This document shows, in pieces, positions 38,743 to 51,185 of a stretch of DNA of 64,000 nucleotides (the stretch's first letter is position 1; every line of letters starts with the position of its first letter). Source of the DNA: Hormiphora californensis (taxonomy: Eukaryota; Ctenophora; Tentaculata; Cydippida; Pleurobrachiidae); contig CM035358.1 in assembly GCA_020137815.1 (NCBI GenBank), positions 5,483,488 through 5,547,487 of the forward strand, given 5' to 3'. The position numbers and the translations under genes are program-made. A model generated the notes under the pieces. It searched no databases. It was not told where the DNA came from and saw only the letters and a program-made list of their open reading frames with translations.

Positions 38743-39578
38743 CTGGCGACTCCACGTTCATGTGTACCTCGATCGAATAGCCGACTAGAGATTAGAGGTT
38801 GCAGAAGCCTAGCTTGTATTTTACTCTCACTATATCACACGATCTTTTTACTCTCTCAATCCCTACACCTATAATCTATCTTCCTTTCTCTCTTTCGCCC
38901 TCCATTCCCATCTATCTATCTTCCTTTCTCTCTTTCGCCCTATCTATCTTCCTTTCGCGGTCAGTACAGGAACTCTCTCCCTATTCCTCGCACCAAGGAG
39001 TTGACGTGTTCTACATTACCTCCAATGACTCTTGGACCCTCTAGAGGATACACAAGCAAGGGGCCGGGGAGCTTGTATAAAAGTCTACAAAACACTGCTC
39101 TCTTTCTCCTTAATCACTGATCCACTCCCAGCCCTCTCTCATTTTTTGCTTCTCATTGTTAGACGCTTCTTATTCTTCTTTGCCAGTATTATAATCACTT
39201 GCCTCTGCATTCATCTGGTTCTTTCTACACTCATCTGGATCCCCCTTCGCTGTCCGAGATCAAGGTTCACTACAGCTGCATTAACAGGTAGTTTCAGCGG
39301 AAAAAAATAGTAATCATCTTCATCAAATTCATGAACTCTGCAAACCCACCCACCTGACCTTCATTTAGCAGGGAGTGGTAAAACACGTAATGACGTGGAA
39401 AATTTCTGAGAAATGTTTGAGTATCAATCACTCAAACTGTCATGGGCAGGAATGCTCAATCTTCTTTTCTTTCAATCACTATTACTCAGTACAGTTTACT
39501 AATTGCAGAAATAAAAGAGAGAGAGAGATAAGAGAGCGGAGAGAGAGAGAGAGAGAGAGAAGAGAGGACGATCGAGAA

Positions 39579-39616
<38 letters not shown>

Positions 39617-40104
39617 TGAGAGAGCAGCTCAGGGTGAATAGTGATTCTGCTGGTAGTTCAGTAGGTCACGTGCCATTCAACGAGGATTTCAATTGTCTGA
39701 CATCAATTACTCTTCCTCTTCTCCACTACACCTCCACCTTCCGCCTCTCTGCATCTTCTTTAACTAAAACTGTACAACCCTCACTTGATTTTCTCCCTTT
39801 TTCTCTCTCTCTCTCTCTCACCATTTTTCTATCTCTATCTCTTTCTTTCTCTCTCTATCTTTATCTCTTTCTCTCTATTTCACTATCTCTTTCTTTCTTA
39901 TTATCGATCTTTCCAATTCCATCAAATCCAGCTCTTCCGTCCACGTTTAACAAGATAGCTCATGCAAAATAGTTTGTATTTGCAACAAATATCCCTCCTT
40001 CTCCTCCTCCCCGATATAATTGCTTTGCAATCCATTAGTGAACCACTTTTTGTTGACAGAACCACTTTTATTCTGGACCATTTCACATGCGTTCAAGATC
40101 TGTA
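38742..40104. other. Low-complexity stretch without supported exon
   Basis: Pyrimidine-rich tatc/tctt arrays (38880-38950), a GA tract (39512-39618) and a CT tract (39800-39900). An open segment around 39100-39288 is hydrophobic and ends at a possible donor, but has no ATG in frame, so I do not call it. Confidence 0.55.
39512..39618. repeat. GA microsatellite
   Basis: Interrupted GA run with a cgatcg break. Confidence 0.9.
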
Positions 40105-40174
40105 ATGGAAGCTGCTGTGCAATACTTCAAATCATCATGTTCATTGTTGAACTACCGCCATAAAAACTATTTCA
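40105..40174 (+). CDS. Candidate alternative first exon 5 (23 codons)
   Basis: ATG, 23 open codons (M-E-A-A-V-Q-Y-F), weak donor GTATCT, phase 1. It lies 230 bp upstream of a better candidate. Confidence 0.2.
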
Positions 40175-40403
40175 GTATCTGTTTCAGCCCCAATTAAGAT
40201 TTCTCATCGACTTTCTCTCAATCTCTGCACACCATTGTCGCCTGCACTAACTACCATATATTGTTGTCTTGTCTCTTCCGCAAGATTGTAAACGTTATAT
40301 CCTGCAAACAGCTTAAAATTGAATTGAAAAAGGTTGAAAGATGTTTTGAGGACAACTGGAGGGAGGAAAAAGAAGAGATTGACTCCAGCTGAAAGTCGAT
40401 ACG

Positions 40404-40503
40404 ATGTTCATTTATGCAGATATCAACAATGATGAAAACGATCGACCGGACCCGCTAGCACATCATAATCGCAACCATCAACAAAACCACCATGGAAGAG
40501 ACA
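40404..40503 (+). CDS. Candidate alternative first exon 6 (33 codons)
   Basis: ATG, 33 open codons, GTAAGC donor, phase 1. The peptide begins M-F-I-Y-A-D and is strongly Asn/Asp/His-rich (N-N-D-E-N-D-R, H-H-N-R-N-H-Q-Q-N-H-H). Among the better candidates. Confidence 0.38.
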
Positions 40504-42283
40504 GTAAGCAATTAATTACATTTTAATTAAGAAGCTTAATTATAATCTTTATAAAACAATACGCTGTTTCATGTGACATGAAAGAAATCTCTTTTTTCTG
40601 TAAGAAATTGTTACTCAACAAGTAATCGTAATAATCGCTTCGTATACTGATATTTGTGTGTCGTGTGACTTGTTAGGCCACAAGACCCGACGCCTTTTCA
40701 CTGACTGATCGGTAAGATTCGGTCTCCATGAATGCATATTCGCAGTAGAACTCCATGAATGCCAAACAATTAAAGGTATTTTCAGTTAATTTAGATTCGA
40801 CGGTGCTTATCTCTGATGACTTTATGCCGGGGTACCAGGGTCTAGGCAATAACCAATCACGTGACCAATGTTGCCATTTCTAATTTTTATTGATGCGGAC
40901 TATCAATCAAATAGGAGGCCTATAAAGTATAGAAGTTCAGTCAGTGTCTTGATAAAATTGTAACAATGAACTGTAAATTACACCGAATTGCGAATCATTC
41001 ATCAAATATATCGGTTCGTGTTCTTTTGGACACGATCTGCTTTTGGACACGACTCATAAGCTTTTGAAAAGAGTCCAGAAATGAAAAGATTGGAGCATCT
41101 TGGTAAAAATTACACGACAAGATCAATTAGCGGAAATGCACCGGTAGAAAAAGTTAATTACAGGCTGAAAATATAGCCGAAATGACGCCAGCTGCTGCAG
41201 ATAGCCAACATGCAACTTTACTAAACCGTAAAATTGCAGGGAAAAATTGAGCAAGATAGGAAATTCCCGGATGAGAGAAGACAGAGAGAAGAGGTAGGAT
41301 GCAGAGAGAAATGTAAGATAGAAAGATATAAAAATCGGAAAAGCTAAGGGAGAAAGGAATAATATGGTGATGGAAGTTACAGCCGTGATAAAATTACAAG
41401 ACATTTGACAGAATGGAGGTAGTATGGTTAGCACGAACCACGAGACATAATTACAGCAGCTGGCCTACCATTTTTATCAAGATTTTATTGTCCGAGGTCA
41501 TTTTTTCTCCAGGAGGTCCGGAGGTAATACCAAATTTATGACTCTACGTAGACAAATATTAGCTCAGCCTTACTCAACAAGCTCAGCCAGTAGTGTTATC
41601 TTGGTGCTGTGTGGTTGTAAAGGCCGTGTTACTGTGTTAGTGATTCTATAGAAAAACTTGATAGAAACATGATAACCTAAAATCTAGAGGTTATCAAGTC
41701 TCTATCAAGACTCCTATGATCATTCATCCTCAACCTCTTAATATTAAATCCTCAAACTATATCGAACTCCGTACATATATCACCATGTATAATGCTTCTC
41801 TCACGGTATGTGACATACTGATTCACAGTTCGATAGTTCCCCCTGCACTTCTATTTATATTTGGCCATAGCCCTAGTTTGTGCCCTTTCCAAAAAATTAC
41901 AGTGAACAACGCATTATGAGTTTCTGTTAGAGGAAAAAACTTGGCAGGAAAATTAATTTTGCTTTTACTGTTGATTTTCGTACTTGAGTTTAGCCACCCT
42001 CACACGCATACAAACATCTGCAGTTTCGTCTTTCCGTCGTCTAAAAAATTTGGTTTGAACCTCTTCTATTCCAGCTTTCCAACTTTACCAAAGTTTCTCT
42101 CTAATTGGTCTGGCTATTATAGGCACCTACCCCGTCATTCACACCCCGCTAAACGCAATCTGCCATGTACAATCCCTCACAAGCAAGACCCGAATTGACT
42201 CCTTTCATGAAACATCTTCAGACTGCTCCTTCTCTAGCTATACATGGCTTTGTTCTTTGCGATACTATGATACCATCACAAAG

Positions 42284-42336
<53 letters not shown>

Positions 42337-42553
42337 AGTACTGTTCTGGGTTGATTTATGTGAACACATCCATTCTTTTGTTTGCAATATCACTTCTGAA
42401 TGAGTTGTATGCGTGTGAGTGTCCTTTATTGTGAATTATCATGTAAATAAAACGGAAGCTGAAGGCTGGGATCTCTCTCTCTTCCTTTCACTATATTACC
42501 GAAGTTCGAACTCTAGGTCGACTTTGAGTTCAAACTTCGGTAATATAGTGAAA

Positions 42554-42627
<74 letters not shown>

Positions 42628-43518
42628 GAGAGAGTGAGAGAGATTGAATGCCGGAGTGTGATCATAGTGCAAAATGAGATAGAGTTGTAAGAAGAACGAT
42701 AAGATTGAGGCGGTAAAAAGAGATAGAAATATATAGAGAGTGTGAGGAGGGCAAAAAGAGAACGAGAGATCAGAGAGAGAGAAAGAGATGGTTGTGTTTC
42801 TCATTATCGCTCACGTTATATTGTGGACTAGCTGGCCTGACTACCACCATTACCACTAATATAGAGTGCACACACACGCTCTATTCCACACTTCTTCTAC
42901 CGTAGATCTCGATTAAAGCTCTTAATAATATACCTCTGGTACAAGCTCGTTTTTGTGTATATTTGAGTGATAATAAATAATAGTTGTATAGCTGGGAAGT
43001 TTTGCTCGGGAAGAGGATTTTTATCCGGTTTGGTTTTGGGTACTCAAGCTTCTTTTCCTCAACCGTCGATGACCTGAGGGTAAGTCTATGAAATCCAATA
43101 GTTTTTTCTTGAAATTAAATATTTTGTGCGTTAGGCCATTATCAACTCACTTATACTAAGGATTGACACACGCCAATGTTATGATGAATGCTTGTTTTGA
43201 ATACCACATGCTTGTAAAGTTAAAACCCTTCCTTTAAAAGATTTGTCGTGGGGAGAGAGGGTCGAGCAAGTTTACACTGTAGTAGCTGCTAGTAGCAATC
43301 AATTACTCATCTTCAGTCAGGCCAATGCTCTGCCCATCTTCAAATCCACGTACCATTGGTACGTGGATTTGTACGTGGGCTGACGTACATAATTTCCAGT
43401 CTTCATGTATTGGCCCAACTCTAACTAACATTATAATTGCTATAACTAACCAGGATTAGGGCGAGCACGTCCCACCTAGATTTCTCTCTGAATCAGGGTG
43501 TTTCTCTCTCCCTCGCTA

Positions 43519-43549
<31 letters not shown>

Positions 43550-43895
43550 CTCACACTATCTCTCTCTCTCTATCTCTCTCTCTCTCTCTCTGATCGTTCC
43601 CACTTTGATCCTGACAAATGCTGTGTCTGCACTTCCGGCTCTTCAACTACCCAATGGCATTCACCTAACAATGAAACATACTTCAGTCAAAAGTCACTTC
43701 AAGCATCCTTTCTTCTAATCTTCTATAACACTTCCTTTATTTTGTCGATCCTCATATTTGTATTGATCACTTTCAAAAAATCTCTATAACGGAAAGGAGA
43801 CTTTCTGAATTTTTATCCAATCATCCTAATCAAGGTCCGATCTTATAATTGGACATGGGATAATTTTTACCAATCAATCGTTCGTTATCCAGCCA
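40504..43895. other. Non-coding stretch with small repeats
   Basis: Unique AT-rich DNA to about 42280, then a CT tract (42284-42338), a hairpin (42473-42556) fused to a GA tract (42554-42648), a ggtacgtggattt hairpin at about 43345, and a CT tract (43505-43593). No coding exon supported. Confidence 0.55.
42473..42648. repeat. Hairpin continuous with CT and GA tracts
   Basis: ctctcttcctttcactatattaccgaagtt pairs with its complement across a loop of about 25 bases. The stem then runs into GA repeats on the right and a shorter CT run on the left, so the microsatellite appears to extend the palindrome. Confidence 0.8.
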
Positions 43896-43899
43896 TTAA

Positions 43900-45202
43900 G
43901 GGTACACCTGGCGTTTTTCATCATCGAGTGCCCAACCAAATGACTTCACCAGGGTTTAGGCCATACAAAATGGACCTCAAATATGCAATTTTAGCCCTAA
44001 AGTCGAATTCATATTTTTGCTACAGCCTATTTTCAAAGTGGCGTTTTTTCAATTTTTGTTGAAATTTTTAACCTCAGGACCACTTTTTTTGAGATAGAAA
44101 CATTAAATTCTTGGAATTTGAAGAGAATATAAAGGTGAATAAGCCCAAAGAAGGATTTTTGAAATGGAGCTTATTTCTGGCCATGAGAACGGTTTACTTT
44201 TTTGCTTCTTTGACACGCTGGCTGAGAATGTTCCCATGCTTCATTAGAGATGAAAATCTGGAAATAGTTGCTCAAAACGATTATCTATGTGGCCCAAAAA
44301 TTTTGGAACTTTCACGCCAAAGATGTGGTGTACAGAGCTTGTTTTGTGAAACCCGTCTTTTTGAAAAAGAGGGAAATTCCCTGTATCTCAAAAACGGATG
44401 ATCGTAGAGACCTGGGACCAAGCTTAATCGATTCAGAAGGTCCGATTTTGGGGGGGTCTTCTGAGAGACATTTTGCTCCTACTCCAACCGATTTTGCTGT
44501 AATTGCAAAAAACCAATTCTATGAAAAGGGGAAACAACTCTATTCCAGTAGCCTGCTTCGGGCTGATTTCCCCCTTACTTGCTGATACTTTTTTCGCAAT
44601 TACAGCAAAAACGGTTGGAGTAGGAGCAAAATGTCTCTCAGAAGACCCCCCCAAAATCGGACCTTCTGAATCGATTAAGCTTGGTCCCAGGTCTCTACGA
44701 TCATCCGTTTTTGAGATACAGGAAATTTCCCTCTTTTTCAAAAAGACGGGTTTCACAAAACAAGCTCTGTACACCATATCTTTGGCGGGAAAGTTCCAAA
44801 ATTTTTGGGCCACATAGATAATCGTTTTGAGCAACTATTTCCAGATTTTCATCTCTAATGAAGCATGGGAACATTCTCAGCCAGCGTGTCAAAGAAGCAA
44901 AAAAGTAAACCGTTCTCATGGCCAGAAATAAGCTCCATTTCAAAAATCCTTCTTTGGGCTTATTCACCTTTATATTCTCTTCAAATTCCAAGAATTTAAT
45001 GTTTCTATCTCAAAAAAAGTGGTCCTGAGGTTAAAAATTTCAACAAAAATTGAAAAAACGCCACTTTGAAAATAGGCTGTAGCAAAAATATGAATTCGAC
45101 TTTAGGGCTAAAATTGCATATTTGAGGTCCATTTTGTATGGCCTAAACCCTGGTGAAGTCATTTGGTTGGGCACTCGATGATGAAAAACGCCAGGTGTAC
45201 CC
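43900..45202. mobile_element. 1,303-bp palindrome, TTAA-flanked, copy 1
   Basis: Ends gggtacacctggcg and the exact complement. Arms of roughly 610 bp are almost perfectly inverted around a spacer of about 80 bp (44512-44589). TTAA on both sides (43896-43899, 45203-45206) fits piggyBac-type duplication. The mirrored 96- and 133-residue ORFs on both strands (for example 44111-44401 and 44701-44991) are a consequence of the palindrome. Confidence 0.9.
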
Positions 45203-45367
45203 TTAATAACTACAGCTGTTATTGCCAGTTATATTCTGCTTAGTGCTTATATATATATATTGAAAATCATATTTACTTGCTGTTGTCTTTTGATAACTTC
45301 GATTGGTCCAACCTCTTTGTTTTGCAAAAACCTTCAACTAACTCCCAGCACACCTTCAACCACAAAG

Positions 45368-45476
45368 CAGGAACCGACCGAAACAAGTAAACAACCAATC
45401 AGAACTCGATATTGAGGTCACGTGACTGGTTATCAGCCAATCAGGGACCAGTATTTCCTGATTCGGTCGGTTCCTA
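45368..45476. mobile_element. hAT-like MITE copy 4
   Basis: 109 bp, ends caggaaccgaccg/cggtcggttccta. Target duplication CCACAAAG/CCATAAAG with one mismatch, so this copy is older. It lies 65 bp upstream of the candidate exon at 45541. Confidence 0.85.
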
Positions 45477-45540
45477 CCATAAAGCTAACATAAGAAACTC
45501 CTAGCACGTGCAGCGATCTACACTTGTTGAGATTTAGATC

Positions 45541-45745
45541 ATGTTTGTTAACTACGTATCCAGCACAGTGACTCTGAACAACACTGCCCAAGATCACGAG
45601 CCTTTCTACAGTGGATTTAACAACAACCATCTGAACCCCACCCGAAAAAGGGTGTCCTCTGCTGAGTTTACCAAAGCGGATCCAGGATTAGAAGTGGTCG
45701 GAGTGAATAGAGAAAGATCCGGTTCTGTCATTTGTGACAGTAAAG
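45541..45745 (+). CDS. Candidate alternative first exon 7 (68 codons)
   Basis: ATG, 68 open codons, donor GTACTA, phase 1. The peptide begins M-F-V-N-Y-V-S-S-T-V and has a basic patch (T-R-K-R-V) and a mixed end (R-E-R-S-G-S-V). It is the longest well-formed candidate and has coding-like base composition. Assignment to the channel gene is inference. Confidence 0.42.
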
Positions 45746-46887
45746 GTACTATGAATTGAAGTAGTGCTATTATAATGGCTTCCTCTTATGAAGCTCTCAT
45801 CTCCATCTTTCAATCTCTCTTTCTCTCTCTCTCTCCCTCTTTGTCTTGTCTGATGAATCATTCAAATAGTGTACGTCTATAAGGGCCTTTGACCTTTGTA
45901 TTAAACAAGGCTGGTATAGAGTGAACACTGAACACTGTTAAGCGTGTGCACTGCAGCAAGCGTACACAGAATTAACAGAAAACCTAGTTGTCTTTGGGCG
46001 TTTGCAAATCCGTTTAGGCGTTACATCAGATGCAGACATTTAAGACCTCGGTCACCAAAGTCGATACTTAATTCCAATATTCAATTATACTTCAGCTCTA
46101 CGCCTTATTATACATGCCTGTTACAACGTACATTACTGTTCCATATTACTGAACACTATAAACTTTGCAATGAACACTACCTTTGCAATGATCCTCTTTT
46201 CGTTGTCTATCTCTTTCCCTCTGTCTAACTCTCTTTCTCTCTGTCTATCACTCTTTCTCGTCTATCTATCACTCTTTCTGTCTATCACTCTTTCTCGTCT
46301 ATCTATCACTCTTTCTCTGTCTATCACTCTTTCTCGTCTATCTATCACTCTTTTCTCTCTGTCTATCAATCTTTCTCTCTGTCTATCAATCTTTCTCTCT
46401 GTCTATCCCTATTTCTTTCTGTCTATCTCTATTTCCCTCTGTCTATCAATCTTTCTCTCTGTCTATTTTCCTCTGCATCTTGTGTGTCTGTGAAAGGAGT
46501 CAGAATTTGGCTTATGATGATGGTTTCCAGCCGCGACAATAATTGCTCTCTTGATAATCACAGAGAGAGAAGGAGAGAGGGGGATAGTGAAGGAGAGAGA
46601 GTTGTGAGCGAGTGAGTAAGAGCAAATCAAGAAAACTTCCAGCGATAGATCTCTCTTTTTGGACAGCTATCTCCTCTTTTCTTTCTAACTTTCTCTATTT
46701 CTTTGATATTTATCTATATCTATTTGACTGATCTTTCTTTTTCTGAAGTCCATGATCGTTTCATGTTTGAACTCTCGGTTGAACTGTCTCTCCCGCACAA
46801 CCATCGGATAGTAATGCTAGGCAGCCGAGATTTAAATATACCAAATGAGAGCGAAAGAGATAGAGAGAAATATCGGGAGATAGATAG

Positions 46888-46891
46888 ATAG

Positions 46892-46965
<74 letters not shown>
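46888..46965. repeat. GA microsatellite
   Basis: GA run flanked by gatagata units. Confidence 0.95.
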
Positions 46966-47099
46966 GAAGAGAACGATGGATTTGACCTAGAAGGAGAGAG
47001 AAGTGAAGATGATAATGCTTGATTAGCAATCAGTTAGCGCTTTGCACTTCTCCAGATTTCCTACGTATAACCATGATCCCTAGCAAGGAATAACCGTAA

Positions 47100-47103
47100 T
47101 CTT

Positions 47104-47171
<68 letters not shown>

Positions 47172-47420
47172 TCTCTCTCTCGTCTCTTTCTCAATTTATT
47201 TGTCTCTCTCTCACTTCCACTACCACATACTATCTTTACCTATCTATCTCTCATTCTCTCATTCTCTCTCTATCTCTCATTCTCCATACCCTTTCTCTCT
47301 CTATCCTTTCTCGCTCTCTATCCCTTCTATTTCTCTTTCTCTCTCCCCTCTCTCTGACTCTCTCCCTCTCTGACTCTCTCCCTCTCTGACTCTCTGACTC
47401 TCTCCCTCTCTCTCTCTCTC
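47100..47420. repeat. CT-rich compound microsatellite
   Basis: CT with ctctgact and tctcatt sub-arrays. Confidence 0.9.
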
Positions 47421-47671
47421 TTCAATTGCAGAACGATTGAGTTAACCGTTCATTTGCTACTTTAGCTTTCTTTATCTTTTTGCCAACTACTGCATAACTC
47501 TACGCACGGTAGTGTGACGTGTGTTCCTGCAAGTGGGTGTGTGCTGCACTCCCTCCCCCCGATAATAAATTGAAGAGATCTGCAAGCTGGGTGGCAGGAA
47601 CACACTTGAATAGAGGAGGAGCACCAGAACACGTTGAATACTACCATCATCATCTCCATCATCTCCTCCTC

Positions 47672-47726
47672 ATGCATTTTTCAATATCATCGGCCTTGCC
47701 CGTGCCCCAGCTCGCCGCACAACAAG
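47672..47726 (+). CDS. Candidate alternative first exon 8 (18 codons)
   Basis: ATG, 18 open codons, GTAAAG donor, phase 1. The peptide M-H-F-S-I-S-S-A-L-P-V-P is hydrophobic at its start. Exactly the same length and phase as the candidate at 36806. The frame is open further upstream, so it could also be the end of a larger exon. Confidence 0.3.
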
Positions 47727-48334
47727 GTAAAGTTACCCACTTTTCAGAGTTCATATTATGTAGATCATAGCTGCACATTGTGTGATTGTCCTTGCCTCCT
47801 CGTTTTGAACTCACATAATGAGCAGTGGAGATGCTGAGTTTAGCCTTCTAGACTAGTTTTATGTCCCGTTTAGACAGCTGTAATATGGTCATATTATTTT
47901 CAATTAACTATGAATCATATTACTCCTGCCAATTAGTGGTATGATGGGAGAACAGCTGCTGTTGCACGTCTCTAATCGATCCAGCTCCTGAGTACTATCA
48001 TTTTCTAGACACGGTTATGCCAGGACTCTTTCTACCAGTAAACTGAGTCTCCATGACCACAGAAGTACAGCTTCCATTATTCAGTGATCTTGAACTATAT
48101 ATTCACTGTTCTTGAACAATGCTTGAACTATAATACTTTAAGCTGTGCCCGGGTTTTGCTCCAACTATATCTCCTATTCTATCTGTTCACAGATTCCATC
48201 TCTCTCACTCCTTTCAATTTATAAGATAGAGAGGTTTATTTTTCCTTAATTTGGACGCTCAATAACATCTGCTAATTATTCGGCATGAATAGTTAAATTA
48301 GTTATATACACATACCCCTCTCTCTCTTACAATT

Positions 48335-48366
<32 letters not shown>

Positions 48367-48518
48367 GTACAGTACTGCAGCAAATACAGGAGGCGTGAAT
48401 GGTTGAACCAATATTGAGTGGTGAAGTTGTTATGAGCTGCTGTAATTCCACTATTTCCGTTCAGTCAGTGTGTCGAAAGTAGATCGATAACAGATCCAGA
48501 TACCAGTTCTTCCGTTTG

Positions 48519-48804
48519 ATGAGCTCTTTGAAGGCAAAACAATCCTTAATCTGTATACGGTTTTTGGAAGCTTGCTTCAATCACTGGCGGAAGGCAATAC
48601 TGATTTTTCTCTGTGGCCCAGTCTACACGAATTGTTCTCTTGCATATTGTACCACCCTGGCCCTATCTCAAAGCTTGTCATATTCTTCCAACGGGGTCCA
48701 TTCGTTCAAGGTCAATAATGGTGGTGCCCCTGGGGTTCTCTCGGGGTACAGCAGCTGTCAGACGGCGCTCCTTGTCCACAGAGCCAAGAACAATTTCCGG
48801 AGAG
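48519..48804 (+). CDS. Candidate alternative first exon 9 (95 codons)
   Basis: ATG (M-S-S-L-K-A-K), 95 open codons, donor GTAGTA, phase 1. Two other frames are also open here, so the frame is not certain. Confidence 0.2.
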
Positions 48805-49489
48805 GTAGTAATAGTAGTTTGAATCTGCATGTTATTTGAATGCCAAACCTTCATTTAATTCATTTATCCAGATCCCATTGCTACTTTCGTCTATTTGGTG
48901 TTGTATTTAGGACAAGCGGTAAAATATAATTAATATCTTTGTTAGAGTTCATTATATTATCTAGTGTCTACTTTTGTCTACATGGCAGGTATCATTTAAA
49001 AAGACTTGTTTTAGTTGCACCTACCAGACATCTTGTCATATCATTTTAGCGGTAGTAGGAGCTGTGTTTGTGTGAAATAATTGGGCAACTTCCATCCACC
49101 ATGTGGACAAATGATGGGGGAATCATACCATTTCAAGAGACTCACTTCCAGTGTCATTTCATGACATATTTCACTCTCACTTTCTTTTTCTTCTCAGATC
49201 TTCACCTCCTTATTACACTATCTCTCTCTCTCTTCCTGATCTAAACGCTGTTTTTCTCCCATACACCTGAACATATTGTCTCCTCATTGACGCTTCCATC
49301 TTTAACCCGTGCTGTTTGAAATCTTGCACGAGATACCTGAGAATTGTCCTGATAGCAACAATGATCAGCCGCCAGCGTGGCGCCTCGATCAAGGCAAACC
49401 TATAATGTTCCTAATATCTGCATATTTAATTGGCTTCATTAAATCTTTTAACCTAATTGCTAACACCCGATTCTTTAACACCTGCTCTC

Positions 49490-49615
49490 TCTTCCTCCCT
49501 TGTCCAGGTGTTGCCATGACACCCGATTCTAACACCTGCTTCCTCTTTCTCCCTTGTTCAGGTGTTGCCATGACACCCGATTCTAACACCTGCTTCCTCT
49601 TTCTCCCTTGTTCAG
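49490..49615. repeat. Tandem triplication of a 3' splice site
   Basis: A unit of about 58 bp occurs about 2.5 times. It carries ctcctttctcccttgttcag-like polypyrimidine sequence, an acceptor AG, and gtgttgccatg. The last copy is the acceptor of the candidate exon at 49616, so the other AGs are competing acceptors. Confidence 0.8.
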
Positions 49616-49719
49616 GTGTTGCCATGGGGACACAGGGGACCGTTCTCGTGTCATCAGCAGTCAATGCCGACAACCAACACTCAGGAAACCTCATCTCACA
49701 CTCCTGCCGGACTTTCGAC
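49616..49719 (+). CDS. Candidate alternative exon (phase 1 to 0), or first exon from ATG 49624
   Basis: Acceptor ttgttcag, then G-V-A-M-G-T-Q-G open to a GTAAGT donor. Phase 1 in and 0 out is identical to the channel exon at 56413-56534. The internal ATG lies in a strong context (gttgccATGg), so it could instead serve as a start exon of 32 codons joined to 57132. Confidence 0.35.
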
Positions 49720-50231
49720 GTAAGTTATATCCGCTGGTTTTAGATCAGGATTGTGGCTTTCTTTGGAATTTTCTAAATTTTGACGACAAAAAATGACCTT
49801 AGCGGACAATGACTTGACTGTTTAGCGAAGCAATGTTCTTTAGGCCAACTTTCACTAATTACGATTGACGACTAGCAATTGATTTGTATAATGTGTCCCC
49901 TTCTTTTCTTTTTCTCTCGTAATTGAGGATAAGTATACCCCGTATACCCCACCAATTCATTGATAGCTTTTGCCTTTTAGGAAAGTGATCTCACAGCTGA
50001 CTGCACTAGCCTACTATTACACGTGTGCACTGTACGATTATACTGTCTCTTGATCACTTCCATTAACTGGACCCCTCCTCACCCGTGGGCATCACGTGTC
50101 ATTACTCATTAGTACAGATCTCTCTCTCCCTTTCTTCCATTCCATCTTTCTCTCTCTCCCCCTTCTTGACACTTGCATTATCCGATAACCTCTTTCCGTT
50201 TTGTCGATTGTTTTTGCTGTTGCACTGCAAA

Positions 50232-50330
50232 ATGACTTCTGTTGAAGTTGTCACGGCTCGACAGGGCTGTGGCACCGAAGAGGGCTACAGTACAATTATG
50301 CATGGTCTTCTTCTGGTGGGAAATATGATG
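50232..50330 (+). CDS. Candidate first exon in phase 0 (33 codons)
   Basis: ATG (M-T-S-V-E-V-V-T-A-R), 33 open codons, donor GTACGT, leaving phase 0. It could join directly to the channel exon at 57132. No independent support. Confidence 0.25.
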
Positions 50331-50642
50331 GTACGTATGCAAAATGTATCAAAGGACTGAGGGTCCCCAATTACAGGGGTTCACGCCCATGGCAACCGTT
50401 CAAATCATAATAGGACTGAGAACTCAAGAGAAATACCTAAAGACTATTCTAGGGGGATATGATATTTTATCAGGTGTCTTTGATGGCGAATGGGGTGTAA
50501 TGATATTGAGTGCTAGTGTAATTGAATGATCATGCTCATTTGAAGGACTCAACTAAAGTAGTTGAGGAATTTCACCAGTTATTAACTAATAACTTTCCGA
50601 TGCTGTCCAATTCTATAATGTTTTTGTGTTGTTCCACTGTAG

Positions 50643-50683
50643 CAGTTGCCACCGGAGATGCAGAGAGACTAGGATTGAATCAG
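50643..50683 (+). CDS. Candidate small internal exon (phase 1 to 0)
   Basis: Acceptor ttccactgtag, 41 nt reading A-V-A-T-G-D-A-E-R-L-G-L-N-Q, donor GTAGGA. Same phase pair as 49616 and 56413. Very short, so low confidence. Confidence 0.2.
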
Positions 50684-50745
50684 GTAGGAATTAGTACGTA
50701 CCCCAGATATCATAGCGCCCTGGATATCATATGAAATGAGCCAAC

Positions 50746-50897
50746 ATGAGGCCCCTCGGAAATGTTCATGTCACACACAATCAAGTCACGCCCACCAATC
50801 ACAGCCCAGAATGCGCAAAGCACTCCACGGGTTATGAGCTGTGATTGGTGGGCGTGACTTGATTGTGCGCGACATGAAAATTTCCGAGGGGCCTCAT
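50746..50897. mobile_element. 152-bp foldback MITE
   Basis: atgaggcccctcggaaa and its complement at the ends, with an inner inverted pair aatcaagtcacgcccaccaat. No coding. Confidence 0.8.
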
Positions 50898-51053
50898 ACC
50901 ATCAAAACCAGTACCAAGTTCATAGGACTCCTTTTAAAAATCAAAAACCAAAAATCAAGTCATGCTTTCGCTGTTGTAGAACTAATCGCCGTGAGCAACC
51001 TCGTACTAGGAATCCTAGATTTATGCGAATATCCTGCCAACTTAAAGTGTCAA

Positions 51054-51185
<132 letters not shown>

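Larger units (their letters stand above)
45746..47671. other. Low-complexity stretch
   Basis: tctgtctatc arrays (46200-46470), a GA tract (46888-46965) and a long CT-rich tract (47100-47420). A possible short segment at 46750-46820 is too weak to call. Confidence 0.6.

Noticed and set aside
39032-39310. Hydrophobic 92-residue open segment ending near a possible donor
   Set aside because: No in-frame ATG, pyrimidine-rich DNA that gives Leu/Phe/Ser by composition, and no acceptor with clear frame.
44111-44991. 96-133 residue ORFs on both strands, repeated at 55231-56111
   Set aside because: Identical proteins on opposite strands are produced by the palindrome itself. No known domain; the reading frames are low in constraint and include part of the terminal repeats.
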